In this document: one piece after another, positions 23,187 to 37,280 of the stretch | Layout of the letters: the number at the start of each line of letters is the position of its first letter | Position numbering within the stretch: the stretch's first letter is position 1 | Assembly: GCA_949317995.1 (NCBI GenBank) | Contig: OX439038.1 | Coordinates: forward strand, 63,198,813 to 63,262,812 | Source: Acholoe squamosa | Lineage: Eukaryota > Annelida > Polychaeta > Phyllodocida > Polynoidae | Direction: 5' to 3' | DNA: 64,000 nucleotides | Notes under the pieces: generated by a model | The model's database searches: none | What the model was told of the DNA's origin: nothing | The model's input: the letters and a program-made list of their open reading frames with translations, nothing else | Translations under genes and position numbers: made by a program

Positions 23187-24068
23187 CACAGAAAAAAAAT
23201 CCATGTTAGTCAGTCTAACTTAACTTAGTCAAAACGCCCAAATAATCTTAGTTAGTACATATGACTAATGTGTGGCTAACAATGTCTAGTTTATTTTAGT
23301 CACATTGACTACCCATATCAGTTTCTCTCTCCAACCACAATCTTGAATAAGGTATCTGCTGGGAGTTTCAGGCAAGCTAACTTATCTTAGTCACTGTCAC
23401 TTAGTCACTTTGACTAAGATCTCTTAGTGAATTTGACTAAGCTATATTGGCATAGTATTGCCTTTACACACCAGGTGGCAGCTTGGTTTGAAACAGGATT
23501 TTTCTGTTGCCTGTGTACCATAAACTATATATTCTATGGATGTCAAAATGATGGGGATTTTCAGGCGCTGTATAATTTTGAGGCTTTCACAATTCAATAT
23601 AACATCAAGCTTGGCAAAATATGTCAAATAGTTAATGATTTGTTAAATAAACTAGGTAGACAGATAATTACACCTTTTCTGTGGGAATCTAGATAAGTAA
23701 AATATCCCCAGATGTATCTGCTTCTTTGTGGGAAACCCAGAGTAATTGACTTTGGGGCTCTAATGAAAATGATGTGAGGCATTTCACATGTATGCTTCCT
23801 AAATGATAAGATTATTTTTTGTGGAATGTGGATCCTATACAGAGCTTACACTCACCATTATTAGATTGCATACTTAGTCAAAACCACTGAGGAATCTTAG
23901 TCAAAATCAGGCAAGCCAAGGCAAGTTGGGCACTTTGACTAATGGTTAGTCGTATTTGACTAAGAAAGACTTGGACACTTAGGCACATGCTTTTGACTAG
24001 GTATTGTTAGAAAGTTAGCCTTTTTGACTAACATCTGACTAAGATTTTGAACATTATTTTTTTCTGTG
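23187..24068. mobile_element. 882-bp TA-flanked MITE filled with TTAGTC/GACTAA words
   Basis: The ends CACAGAAAAAAAATCC and, inverted, CACAGAAAAAAATAATG form short TIRs. TA flanks both sides (23185-23186, 24069-24070). The interior carries TTAGTC or GACTAA at least fifteen times in both orientations, mostly as TTAGTCAAA/TTTGACTAA. The internal frame at 23427-23696 lacks a motif. Non-autonomous; TA duplication is typical of the Tc1/mariner superfamily. Confidence 0.75.
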
Positions 24069-24070
24069 TA

Positions 24071-25113
24071 AAGGTGAGGCTCCACTACGCGATTTTTACT
24101 GAAAATCGGAGCTATTCTCACAAAAGCAGACACAAACACAGATTATAGAGAGGTATTTGTTATTTCTTCAAGGTGTAAATAGAAGATTGAGAGAGCTTTC
24201 TGTTTATGTGGGGAAGGCTTTGTGTACAATCTCAGACAAATTTTTGTTGCCAAAAGATGTTTTTGTTTACTAAATCAAGTTGACCTAATGTAAATATTGC
24301 AGACTTTCACACTGATGACTCTCTGCAACTCAATATTAGACAGGTTTGATTTTTACAGTACAAGACCCTGCGATCTGTGTGACTGCTGTGTTGTTATTTA
24401 TATTTTGCTGTGTTGATGTTTATATATTGAACTCCCACCCAATCACAGACTCCATGCAGGTGCAGGTTAGTTGGAAAATATGGCACACAAGGAGAGAGAT
24501 CACCCATAAAATAACCCCTGAAATCTCATGTTTACAATTTTGAATCTCATGTTTACAATATAGGAATGTCAACACCCTATACGGGACAGAGCCATTGCTA
24601 GTACCAAACAAATTTCCTAGGTGGCTCATGTAGTCGGGGGCTAGATCAGCAGTTGGCTTCTTTGTACAGTTTACTTTGGTTGGCCCTTCCTAATAGTCTA
24701 AATGAAGCTATATTCTAAAAATCTATAGCTTTGGATAGCAAATACTTTAAACTTTAACAATATTAGCTTTATATAATCCAGGCTGAGTAAATCCAAGCCA
24801 TTGTCTCCCTATCAGGCTAATCCCCTCCATTCACACCTAAAACAATGGACAGGTACATAAGGTGATTAAGATAGAGGCAGGGGCAGCTTGTCAGTCTTAT
24901 CAATTCCCATTGTTTTCTGTGGGTGGAGGGGAAGATAAGAGATTACCCACAATCCTCTGCCAGATCCAAGATGGCTGTCGGGGGCCAGTTACATAACTAA
25001 TTTCAATATGGCCACCACCATCCAGGAATGGCTCTGTTCCCTATACCTTAGGCACTATAGGGATAAAATTAGGTGAGACTGTACCGAAAAATCGCGTAGT
25101 GGAGCCTCACCTT
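24071..25113. mobile_element. 1,043-bp element with perfect 27-bp TIRs
   Basis: AAGGTGAGGCTCCACTACGC starts a 27-base end (24071-24097) that is repeated perfectly inverted at 25087-25113. The previous MITE abuts its left end directly. The interior has no transposase; frames of up to 69 codons look random. Perfect ends imply a fairly recent insertion. Confidence 0.8.
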
Positions 25114-27317
25114 ATGGGGTATGCTTCCTTTGATGTGGCCGTCCTCAGTGCGTAGAAAAATATATGATATATGATCAGCAGGACGCCAATGCTACTGCTA
25201 GGCGTGAGGCTTCAGTGCGATGGGGGGGGGGGCGCACCATGAGCACTAAGCCAAAGATATTCAATCTGCAAAGTCAGATTCTGTCCAAATTAACTCAGGT
25301 TTCTCTATTGAGAGACCAATTCTTTGAAAAAATGGTTTTCCATCACTTTTTATTCACAGTAAGTACACTGAGTTCACAGGTCTAATAGAGATTTGGTTAT
25401 ATTTGAAGTATAAGAAGAAAATAGATTGTCTATCTCCTCTGGCAATCTCATATTGATAATAGCAGGTGAAGCAGTTTCATTGATGCTCGCAAGGTGGCGT
25501 CAAAGCCGGAAGGTAATGCATACGTTTCCCCGCCACTTTCTCTTCCGGGGACACAAGCCGTATTGATTGGGTAAACACAGATTATGAAACCCTTGCGGCA
25601 TAAGACGGAACCAAATACGAAACCTTCACGTCGTAGTGGGGACCCTTGTCTTAGTGGCATTACAGCCCATGGTGGTATTGGTCATGTAGTGCCTGCACCA
25701 GTACGACTGCCCTACCAAATGCAATGTGATAACTATTTATAAGTACAGATCAGTCGTAGGGCACCACCTACGATTGTTGGCACTAAGTTTTGGGGTTTCA
25801 AATCGTAGTAATTGTGTGCAGTCGTAGTGCCTTAAGAAACGGCCTCCAGACGTTATATGCAAGATGAGGGATTTACTCTGGTTGTGAGCAGGTGCTAAGG
25901 GGGCACAGTCATAAAGAGTGAAAATGATATTATCATTGTTCAAATTCCTGTTTCCATGATTACAATTCACAACTAACAGAAAAGGTCGGGACACTAAAAC
26001 AAATCATGTAATTCTAACCCCCAAAAAACAACAAAACAAACAACACAACAACAACAATTCAATGACTTGACGATAGAAATTCGAAACATCGAGTGGTTAT
26101 GTTTCCCACAAGAACCAGTTCTCATGAACCGGATTTTGAATTTTAAAAGCTCATCAATATCATTATGTTTCATGAAGTTCTAGACTTCATATCAAACATA
26201 TATATGGGTGCTAAGGGATTTGGATCATTGGATAAGTGTGGGTTAACGGCAGCTGGTTAAAGGTGACATACAGTGTACCCTATCGTGGACACAGTAAGTG
26301 GTCTCAACCAAACCCTGCTGACATTTCTATTAAATGTCAAACTATATCCCCAACATCTGCTGCCAAAACATGACACGGTTATAGAGAATTATGCATGACA
26401 CACCCTTGGCGTATTAGTCATATGGATGACTTTCATGATAATGATGCATTTCGGAAGAATATTCGTGCCTTCATATAAGACTGATGCATTTGACTTTTAA
26501 AAGGCATCTCATGCACGTTTAGAACGCTGCAGTCTTATGAGTTCACTGCAGTGAGTAAAAATCAACTTCTTTGAAATATTCATGGCACACGTTGGCTCCT
26601 TTAGATAGTGAGCTTCAATTCTTGCAAGTCTTCAACTGTCTGGGGTAGGAATATGCAAATGCCAACATAAATCTATCCATGGCACTCAGATGCCTTGTTC
26701 AAGATAAGAACCTTTTTTGTGGATATTGCGTCCCTGCATATCCAACAAAATGCATAGTTCCTCCATTGCAAATTAATCAGCTGGTCAGCTAAAACTTCAA
26801 CCACTCTAATAGCAGTCAGTCAGTGGTTGACAACACTGAGCTAAGTCATGATTACGAGAAATAGTTTCAAGTAAGTTAAACAGAACCTGTAGCAGCATAG
26901 ATAAACTCTGCATGATACATGGAGAATGAATGTGTGTGTCACTGGACAATCATCAATGACTAGACACCTACATATTCATGAACCTATGTAGATTTTTTTA
27001 TCCTCCTCATCCAGACACATCTAACCGACAAATTACCATAATCAGTACCTTTATCGACCAATATTACATAATGAACACCAACATTACTCAATTTTAAGTG
27101 TAATGGTGGTACAATCTAGGAAGCCACCGATTATGTGGCCGATTGTGCAATACACTGCTGATTTTTATTTTCATTACCGATTTTCACATATCCAACATGT
27201 TAGAAAATCCTTGCAGGTAATGTATTAGATTGTATCATTATCTTCAATGTTGTACCATTATCTTTTGAGGTATTACTTTGTAGTATAGCATTGATTCTTC
27301 CCAGGTTTTGTAAAACC
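25114..27317. other. non-coding interval
   Basis: The trinucleotide-like motif TCGTAGT recurs several times between 25640 and 25830, but I cannot delimit an element. Nothing coding recognised. Confidence 0.35.
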
Positions 27318-27399
27318 TATAGTCCACTGGGCCTCTTTGGCTGACTTTTGTGTAGGGAATGTATGGCCAAAATTGGCCGAAGAGGCCCAGTGGACTATA
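27318..27399. repeat. 24-bp stem inverted repeat
   Basis: TATAGTCCACTGGGCCTCTT (27318-27341) is complementary, with one mismatch in 24, to the arm at 27376-27399. The 34-nt loop holds another complementary word (GGCCAAAATTGGCC). It sits just left of the SINE tandem. Confidence 0.8.
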
Positions 27400-27404
27400 T
27401 GTAT

Positions 27405-28078
27405 GTAGAGGTCAGCGGAAAACGTCTTTGGAGAAACCAGGACTCAAACCTGGGACCCTCCAACTTCGAAGCAGAAGCTCTACCCCTGAGCTTCTCCCCT
27501 GGCTTGACGTTCTCTACCTTCCACCTACACCTGGATTGGTATGACCCATACTAGGGGAGCAGTGAAGACCAGGCAACCAGCTCCTGAGAGTCGGTCTACC
27601 GGGTAGAGGGATTGCCGGTCCCCTACACTCCTCCCAACCAGCTTCAACCTAGGGTTCCTACAGACTCCCAGGACCAGTACTGAGTCACACCCAGGGCCTT
27701 CGGGGTTCCATTCCTGGAACCACCTGGAGGTGCCCCCTGTTTCCAAGGCCCCCAGTACTAGCAGGCCGAAGTGTATCTGTGTCATACTGGCCCAGGCACC
27801 AAGTTCCCCGATCCCCCTATTAAGTCGCGCGAGGACCAGCTCGGTTTCTCCACCAGTGTAGAGGTCAGCAGAAAACGTCTTTGGAGAAGCCAGGACTCGA
27901 ACCCGGGACCCTCCAACTTCGAAGCGGAAGCTGTACCCTGAGCTACTTTCCCTGGCCTGACATTTCCTACCTTCCACCTACACCTGGATCAGTATGACCC
28001 ATACTAGGGGAGCAGTGAAGACCAGGCAACCAGCTCCTAAGAGTCAGTCTACCGGGTAGAGGGATTTCTGGTCCCCTA
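27405..28078 (-). repeat. tandem tRNA-derived SINE pair, ~454-bp period
   Basis: A block of about 220 bp (27405-27630) recurs at 27859-28078 with small differences. Each block holds a minus-strand tRNA-like head: GGAGAAGCTCAGGGGTAGAGC then GGTTTGAGTCC in the first; GAAAGTAGCTCAGGGTACAG then GGGTTCGAGTCC in the second. The TTCG at the anticodon position hints at an arginine-type tRNA ancestor. The intervening 230 bp is GC-rich. The 150-codon minus frame over it is an artefact. Confidence 0.75.
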
Positions 28079-28294
28079 CATGTATAATGGGTTTAGGCCC
28101 TCACTGATCGATGATCATGCAGTCTTGACTACTACATTTGACATGGTCCATATTGCCACATGGAACCTGGAAATTTCTTGAAATATACACTAAAAGGGAC
28201 AATGTGGCCATTAATGGCCAGAGACAGCAGGCATGGCCATTTCTTTAGATCGACAGGCGACCTGAGACCCAACTTTATCCATTGCCCATGTCTA

Positions 28295-28427
28295 CCCACT
28301 TGGCTAAAAAAAAAAACACGTTTTAAAACCTTTTTTTCAACCAATTTTCAACCAAATAAACCAATTAGAAAACCAATAAAAACGTTTTTTAACGTTAAAA
28401 AAACAACACGTTTTTATGCCAAGTGGG
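28295..28427. mobile_element. 133-bp foldback MITE with TA flanks
   Basis: CCCACTTGGC at the left and GCCAAGTGGG at the right form the ends, continuing into A/T-rich complementary arms (ACACGTTTT and AACACGTTTTT). TA lies at 28293-28294 and 28428-28429. Interior is A/C-rich. Confidence 0.75.
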
Positions 28428-28748
28428 TAGTACATCATCGATGCTGTACACTGATAATTAAGTTAATGCTCATATTTTATAACATTCAAAATCAGTTCTT
28501 CAAAATTGGTTCTTCATATATCAAATAGTCAAAAGATCTGGTATACTCATATGGGTTGATAGGGTAAACCTATACATTTATGTCATGGCAGATATGAGCG
28601 TTACTATAGAACAGTACTGGTCATTCCGTATTCAATGGGGGGTATGGAATACAATGTGGCAGTATTCAATGGGTGTCTGCCATCTTGGATTTTGAACATA
28701 TCTGAGCAGTTTTTCTTTATTTAAAAGCAAAATAACCCCCTAGGCCAT

Positions 28749-28914
28749 GACATAAATGCAAATGTCCAATTCCATGGTTTTTTTTACATCATATTCCCCT
28801 CTGTGGGACTGGTCGTATCCCACTCAGCCATATAATGGCTTGGTGGGATACACCAGTCCCACCTCGGGAAATACCATGTAAAAATATACCATGGTCGTGG
28901 ACATTTGCTTATGT
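28749..28914. repeat. long near-perfect hairpin, ~83-bp arms
   Basis: The two arms meet at about 28832/28833. The inner part (GTGGGACTGG...ATCCCAC) is almost perfect, and the outer part (CATAA..GCAAATGTCCA..CCATGG) remains alignable. Transcribed from either strand it would give a long double-stranded RNA hairpin. Probably a palindromic MITE. Confidence 0.8.
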
Positions 28915-29111
28915 ATTCAATTTAAAAAAAAAAAGAAAGAGTATTGGTTTCCAGAGTTTACATCTGCAATCTACTTAAAAGCCAAAAGATTCACTGGTTA
29001 TCTAAACGGCCTCCTACAAACTGTCAGCTTCAGAGCATGGGGCACCTGTGCTTCAAGTATTCCATCCGTGTATCAGTAACTTAACCATTAGTAAAGACGA
29101 CTCAGACGTGA

Positions 29112-29546
29112 TTAAATCCTGTAAGAGGATGTGAAAGATGCATCCTGAGGCTGAAATAAAGCTGTCTCCTGATGAAATGGAAAAGATGCCATCAGATCCA
29201 TCAGATCTCTCACAGTCAGTGCTTTGAAGGGGGGTTGAATAATACAGCTACCTGGGTATTTGATGCTGGGATCTGGAGATGAGGAGATGTGAGATCCATC
29301 CATGATTTGTTTAGAGTGGTATATAGGTGGTGGTGGGCTGTGGAGGAATTGCACATTCTTGGTTTCGTACTGTAAAATGGTTCTGCTATTCAAATGGCAG
29401 TTGATGCTTTTTCTGACTAGGTCTTTTTTCAGAAAACATAGGTAAGTGTCTTGCAGTGATTTCTTAGATATATCACTACAGTTTTCATGTTTCATCAGAG
29501 GTATTTTACAAGAGTAGTGAACTAGAAGTGCATGTTGAGTGTACAA
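29112..29546 (-). CDS. candidate 3'-terminal coding exon, unknown gene
   Basis: An open frame of 144 codons runs from a good acceptor context (TGTTTTCTTCAG, exon starting at 29546) to a TAA at 29112-29114. The encoded segment is hydrophilic, has a PPPP run and Ser/Pro-rich stretches in its second half, and ends with an aromatic-rich tail (DLMASFPFHQ...SSYRI). It has no membrane segment and no domain I recognise. It lies 1.8 kb downstream of the mGluR exon on the same strand, so it could be a cytoplasmic-tail exon of that gene, but no TM5-TM7 exon is found between them. It could equally be a chance frame. Confidence 0.25.
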   Translation of the reverse strand: MYTQHALLVHYSCKIPLMKHENCSDISKKSLQDTYLCFLKKDLVRKSINCHLNSRTILQYETKNVQFLHSPPPPIYHSKQIMDGSHISSSPDPSIKYPGSCIIQPPFKALTVRDLMDLMASFPFHQETALFQPQDASFTSSYRI

Positions 29547-31327
29547 CTGAAGAAAACATCATTTAGATTTCATGTTTTGCTTATTTTATGACATATATCT
29601 GCCTCATATGGATAACTGCATTCCTTATGTTACCATGGATACTCCTTACATAGCTGCTGTTATAATATGAATTCTCAAGTCTCCCTCTTATATACCACTA
29701 ATTGCCTATTTCTTCCCCCATGCTCGTTTATGGGGTTACCTTCTATCATTTTCCTCAAGATAGGGTCAAAATTGCACAAAAGTCCATTTTTTTTACCTTC
29801 ATCAGAAAAACTTCAAAATTGCCTCGTGAATCACGGTGTCAACCGGTTATACATACATCTTATTGAATGCTGGCTTTGTGGATAATCCCTAGATATCAAA
29901 AATACACCTAAACATCTTTTTTGTTGTTCTTCAACTTCATGAAGATTCTAGAATGGACCCTGTTGTTGTTGTTTTTTTGTTTATTTGGTTTGAACCCCTT
30001 TGGAAGCTATGGATAATTTACCTCATGCCAAAATGTAAGTCATGCAAAATTATATCATTTTGCTATAAAGGTCGGACTGTATTTTGGATAATGTTATTAC
30101 TGTGTATCACGATATACACGGCATTATGATTATGTACACAAATACAAGGCGTGGCGCAATATGATCCATCTTCCATGTGTTCAAGATAATGAGATACACA
30201 TTCCCTAGGTTATGGCTCTTATCTAAAATTTCAAAAGGATCATTGTGATACTAAATCAACAAACCTCGCCACCGACTTTCTCGTTGAAGAAGACTTCAAG
30301 TAGAAAGTTTAGATCTATGTGCCAAGTTTTAAAACTACTATGTCAGTGGGGTGTTTCAGAAGCTGGACATGATAATGAACATTACATATCTGTTTCTAAA
30401 ACTGTTAGATTCTAAACTTACAACTGCAACCAATATCATCTCTCGCCAGTCATATCGTTATAGACACAGTAAGATAATGGTAATGCTTTAGAAACACATG
30501 CAGTTATAAGCCTACAATCACTATTAAAACTGCTATCATATCTCCTTATGACCGGTTGTAAACATTACCTGCTTCTGAAACACCCAACTGGAATCAAAAA
30601 GGAAGGCTCAAAGCTGGCAGGTCAATTTGCCAAGGGCTACAGCGACATAAACTAGAGTCAGCAAAAAGCATCCTATATGCTAACCCCCAGAAGGTATAGA
30701 TCTAGACAAGTTCCCTATCAGGCTCCTCTGCTAGACCAGTGATGTGGATAATGATTTCGACTGATTGGCCCAGACGTATAATACCCAATAATTGGCCAAG
30801 TGGGTGTATGCTCTGATTAGTGATCATGGACATTTCTATTAGAATGATGATAAAACTCAGATAATTTATAGCAATATTCTTCAGAATGATGAGCGCCTTT
30901 CGCTTAAATCCATATTAGTACAGCATTATAAAATCGTTTGTCGACAGTTATCAGTGCAGTTAGACAAATAATGTGGTAATCAGTCAGGGAAAATGCCCAA
31001 TCATGCAGACATGCCTATTTGTAGGTCTTTTTTTTGTGAAAAGACCATCTGAATGACCAATCTGCATGATTGACTCATTGCATATCTATTTACTGATTGC
31101 CTGCTTTTTATATCAGATAAATGCATGACATCTTAAAATCTATGCGTATTTGTCAAAGAAAACTATACCCCCCATATATATGTGCTTTTAAAGTTGCATT
31201 CATTATTATTCATATTGAATTGTGTATTCTGTTTTCTTTCACACAAGAGTTGGACAAATGGAGATAAGAAACCAAATTGAATTATTGGTTGGAAAATCAA
31301 AATTCTTATGTATAGAAATATCCTTAC
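29547..31327. other. intronic or downstream sequence of the mGluR exon
   Basis: Begins with the donor GTAAGG on the minus strand at 31327. No frame in it resembles the expected TM5-TM7 sequence (no FNEAK- or KTR-like motif on the minus strand). No delimited repeat seen. Confidence 0.5.
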
Positions 31328-31331
31328 TTGT
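31320..31331 (-). other. 5' splice donor of the mGluR exon
   Basis: On the minus strand ATACAA|GTAAGGATA, with GT at 31327-31326. It falls right after the Gln that aligns with the end of LIAFILICIQ in vertebrate mGluRs, and downstream residues in the open frame lose similarity, supporting splicing here. Confidence 0.8.
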
Positions 31332-33583
31332 ATGCCTATGAGAACGAAGGCAATGAGCACTTGAGATACAGGTGAGGTGAGAGAAGGCATGACCTTGGTC
31401 CGCTTTCCAGCATAAAATATCCTGAAGATTCGATTTGTCCTTGTCAGCAATGCAGCATACACGATTGCAAAGCTGACGTTGAAGCCAATGTAGTTGAAAA
31501 CACACAGCATTTGGTTAGGTTTGCTGATAAAGGTGAATACGAGAAGATACTGTACAAAGACCCCGGACAGCATCATGTAGCTCAGCTCCCGGCTGGTCGC
31601 TTTGATGATGCGAGCGTCATTGTTCTGGACAAAGATGGCAAGTATAAGACTGGACACAAGAAGTCCACCCACGGCCAAAGCAACCATGACTAAGGCTGGT
31701 GGCTGGTGGAATTGCATATAGGATGGTGGAATTTCAATACAATTAGTTGAATCTGGGCTTGGCCAGTAGAGAAATTTGCACTTGAAACATTTGGTGGCAT
31801 CCTCGACTGGGATCTCATTTAGCGCACATGGTCGACAAATCCAGCAGCAAGTGTTCTTGATGTAGGAATAGATCTCACCCATGCCACACTTTCGGCCACA
31901 GCCAAATGAGTCTTGGATACTCTGATTTCCGCCTTCGCCATCATCATTACCAAGAGCACCATGTGAGCCACTTGATCTCGCCCAAGTCACAAGAGTGTTG
32001 TTAATGGTCAACTTCCTGTTCCTTTGGTTCCAGATTCCCACACGTGTCACGCTAGCACCTGACAATGCTGTGGAATCGTTGTGAAAGTGTAGAATTTCGT
32101 ATCGTCCAAGAACATCGCCCTTGTCATCGAAGGAAATGTTGCCAGTGATGCCAGCAAAAGTGACATCCTTGAGGTATTTGAGCAAGAGGGGTCCCTTGAT
32201 ACAGGTAGCGAGACGCCGGGGTGCAAGATGCTGACAGTTGTCTTCGATTAGAGCATGAAGGGCATGTGCAAAGGTATACACACTGTCAATAACATAACCA
32301 ACAACAGTTTCTGGAGCATAGTCTCTTGAGTCCTTTATGTGCTCTTTTCCAGTACAAGTCTGTCCCCATTTGCATTCAAACAAGCTCTCCCACATCTCTC
32401 GTAACCAAGGATTTTGGTTACCAGTTTTGTTTGGGGACAGTGATTCAAAATATTCTTCAAAATGTGGGTCATGCCCATGATATGGTCTGAGGGATATGGT
32501 TCCAATCATAGCATCCTCAATCCCATCGAAGTCATCCATATTCACCCCAAGGCCATCGCTACCAATCCATACAAAATGGCCGATCATGTTCTTGCGCTTA
32601 GTGGCCATGAACACGCCACGTGCATCCTCCTGGTCTACGAACAACACAACAACACGTACATTATGATCACGAAGGTCTGTGATTATTTTATCAAGATGCC
32701 TTTCAGTGGCATACTTGGGAATGGTCAGCATGGCACCTATACAGATCCCTTTTTGTGTGGCCAACATCTTGAGTTTTGTGACTGCCTCGGCGCCATAACC
32801 TCCCTGGGAATGCACCATAGCCATGTAGGTCCAGTTAAAGTGAAGGATGATATCAAGGATGGCTTGCACTTGGAGCCTATCAGGTGGCATCATCCTCATG
32901 AAGTATGGATAGTTGTTCTTGTCACTAAGAAGGTCTGATGTGGACGTTGGACTGACCTGTGGGATCTGGAAGATGTTGAGCACATTTGCCATGACTATAC
33001 TGACTGGGCTACTTTCTGCCCCTATTACCCCTACTACGTCATAAAAGTTGTGAGGCGACTGACCAATACCTCTGCCCACCCGACAGCCAGTGGTAGGTCG
33101 GTCAGCCATAGGAAAGAAATGAAGAGTTTGTGCGAGGGCATTTAGCGGTCGCATACAGTCATCCATGATGACAAAGCCAAGTTGGGTACCTGGAAGAAGA
33201 TCTGGGGAATTGTTGATACTGTCAATGGCATAGGCCACAGCCTCTGTGTACTGCACAACTCCAGACTCCCGCAGTTCAGTGCTGCATGTTTCATTTCTAG
33301 AAAGGTGAATGGAGAATATGGCCCCCAGGTTGATGTCAGCCAGACGTGCATAGACATGTGATGGGGACTCACCCAAATCCCCCATCCTTAACAAGGACAT
33401 TGGTGGCATGCCCTGGAGGGCCATGTCCCCCTGGCCACCCCCCACTACCTCTACCCAACATGCAATGACCACTATTAAGACCCTCAGGAGGAGCATATGG
33501 ACTGTTTTGCCTCCAAGGTTTCTTCTAGTAGTACATGTGCTACTGCTGGTTGTTTCCAGTTTTAAGCTTTTCATTCCTGCCAT
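31328..33583 (-). CDS. metabotropic glutamate receptor, first coding exon (partial gene)
   Basis: Exactly 752 codons of a class C GPCR, ending at a phase-0 donor (CAA|GTAAGG). A signal peptide is likely around residues 30-48; the first ATG has A at -3 and G at +4, with an in-frame TAA 15 nt upstream, so it is the preferred start. Venus-flytrap domain: about 85-540. Residues matching known mGluR1 glutamate contacts are R105 (R78), S192 (S165), T215 (T188), D235 (D208), Y263 (Y236), D343 (D318) and K463 (K409), so glutamate binding is probable. Cysteine-rich domain with CCWxC: about 560-615. TM1-TM4 follow, with the NRIFRIF intracellular loop; the exon stops at LIAFVLIGIQ, where relatives continue into TM4/TM5. 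The open frame beyond the donor (to 31163) is intron. TM5-TM7 and the tail are not identified in the window. Family call is firm; group (I-III) is not decided. Confidence 0.93.
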
Positions 33584-33598
33584 GTTCGGTGATGTTTA

Positions 33599-33679
33599 TT
33601 AGTACCCAAGGGCTGCTATTAGTTAAACGGTAGGCGCACACAGTCTCTACTGAACGTACTAAAGCTCAAAGTAAAGGCA
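33599..33679. other. 5' leader region of the mGluR gene
   Basis: Contains the in-frame TAA at 33596-33598 (minus strand) just upstream of the start. No acceptor site is evident, so this may be 5' UTR continuous with the first coding exon. Confidence 0.4.
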
Positions 33680-33801
33680 ATGGTAAAAATAGATTGCCCT
33701 TGGAAATGTTTTCCCTGGCCTCAGAGGTGCAGTCGGTACAATGGTAAAAATAGATTGCCCTTGGAAATGTTTTCCCTGGCCTCAGAGGTGCAGTAAGTAC
33801 A
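33680..33801. repeat. 61-bp tandem duplication
   Basis: The block starting ATGGTAAAAATAGATTGCCC at 33680 is repeated at 33741 with almost no change. It lies about 100-220 bp upstream of the mGluR start codon, so it sits in the leader or proximal promoter. Confidence 0.9.
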
Positions 33802-36228
<2,427 letters not shown>

Positions 36229-37278
36229 TAGCAATCCACAGACTGGGCCGTCCTCTAGAGCTGGCAGGGCGAGGATTAGTTAGTGTCACCCGGTGCTGAT
36301 GCCCTGTCGCCCTGGGTTCCTGCCCACTCCGGGGCCTGGCTATCCAGTCTATCACTGCGAAGGCAGGGCATCCCACCCTCGCCCCACCTCCTGAATCACC
36401 AGCGGCCGATTCCCTCGTCCTATTTGCTGCATGCTGCGTTCTTGGCCCATGGAGGGCGCAGTGCTAAGCCTCTGTGAGAGCACCTCACTATGAACCCATG
36501 AGCATCTCATGAATGGCCCCCACGTCCATGTAGTGGCGCTACTAGACAGCAACCCTCGAGTAGGTTTAGTAGGTACAATGTAGACTATTTTAATTCATCG
36601 ACACATTTCTTGTGGTAGGCATTGCAGTCTGAGGTCATACGGTATGCAAGCTACGCAAAGCCATGCGGTAGACAAAGTTCATCTGGTATGGTAGGTATGG
36701 TAAAGTTCATACTATGCGCAGTCCTCAATATTAGTAGTGCTATAGGTAGGTGTATACTAGGCAGTACCCATGTGGAAGCTATCATTTAAGAATATCAAAA
36801 GCAGTTTACCACTACTAGTCCTCCGGGACTATATTTGACCTTAAGATTGCAATGGTGCCACCAAAAGGCATTACACCACATTAATAACATCTCTCCTTGC
36901 CCTTAAATAGCATAAAGCCAGAATACAGTGTCTTGATTGAGAATTTCTTTTCCATAATGCTGTGTGGCCATTTCTGAGGGCATTACAACCGCACATAGCA
37001 CTACGACTGCAAAATGTCAGTGCTATGCTTATGGGAATGTTGGTGCGACTAGGAGGGTCTATAATCGTAGCCTGATAAGAAAGGGCCTTCAGAGTTCCCA
37101 TAGCACGGCTGTGACATTATGCCATTGAAAATAGTCTCACTCGTACAAAAAGCTCCTCGTTGGAACGCAGGTTATGTTGATAGGCCATACCATGCATCCC
37201 CTGCTATATGTGCATATTATGGTTGGACATACCTATAATTCTGTCTGTCTTCCATCCATCTGTCTATCTACTTATCTA
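36229..37278. other. non-coding interval
   Basis: GC-rich patch at 36235-36560 with frames on both strands but no motif; otherwise nothing recognised. Confidence 0.35.
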
Positions 37279-37280
37279 TA

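Noticed and set aside
27525..27977. 150-codon minus frame
   Set aside because: It spans the spacer and tRNA-like head of the SINE tandem; repeat-derived.
29112..29546. Homer-binding PPxxF motif in the candidate tail exon
   Set aside because: PPPPIYH and QPPFKAL are present but neither fits PPxxF.
31163..31327. Extension of the mGluR frame to 806 residues
   Set aside because: Residues after Gln752 lose family similarity and follow a strong GT donor; read as intron.
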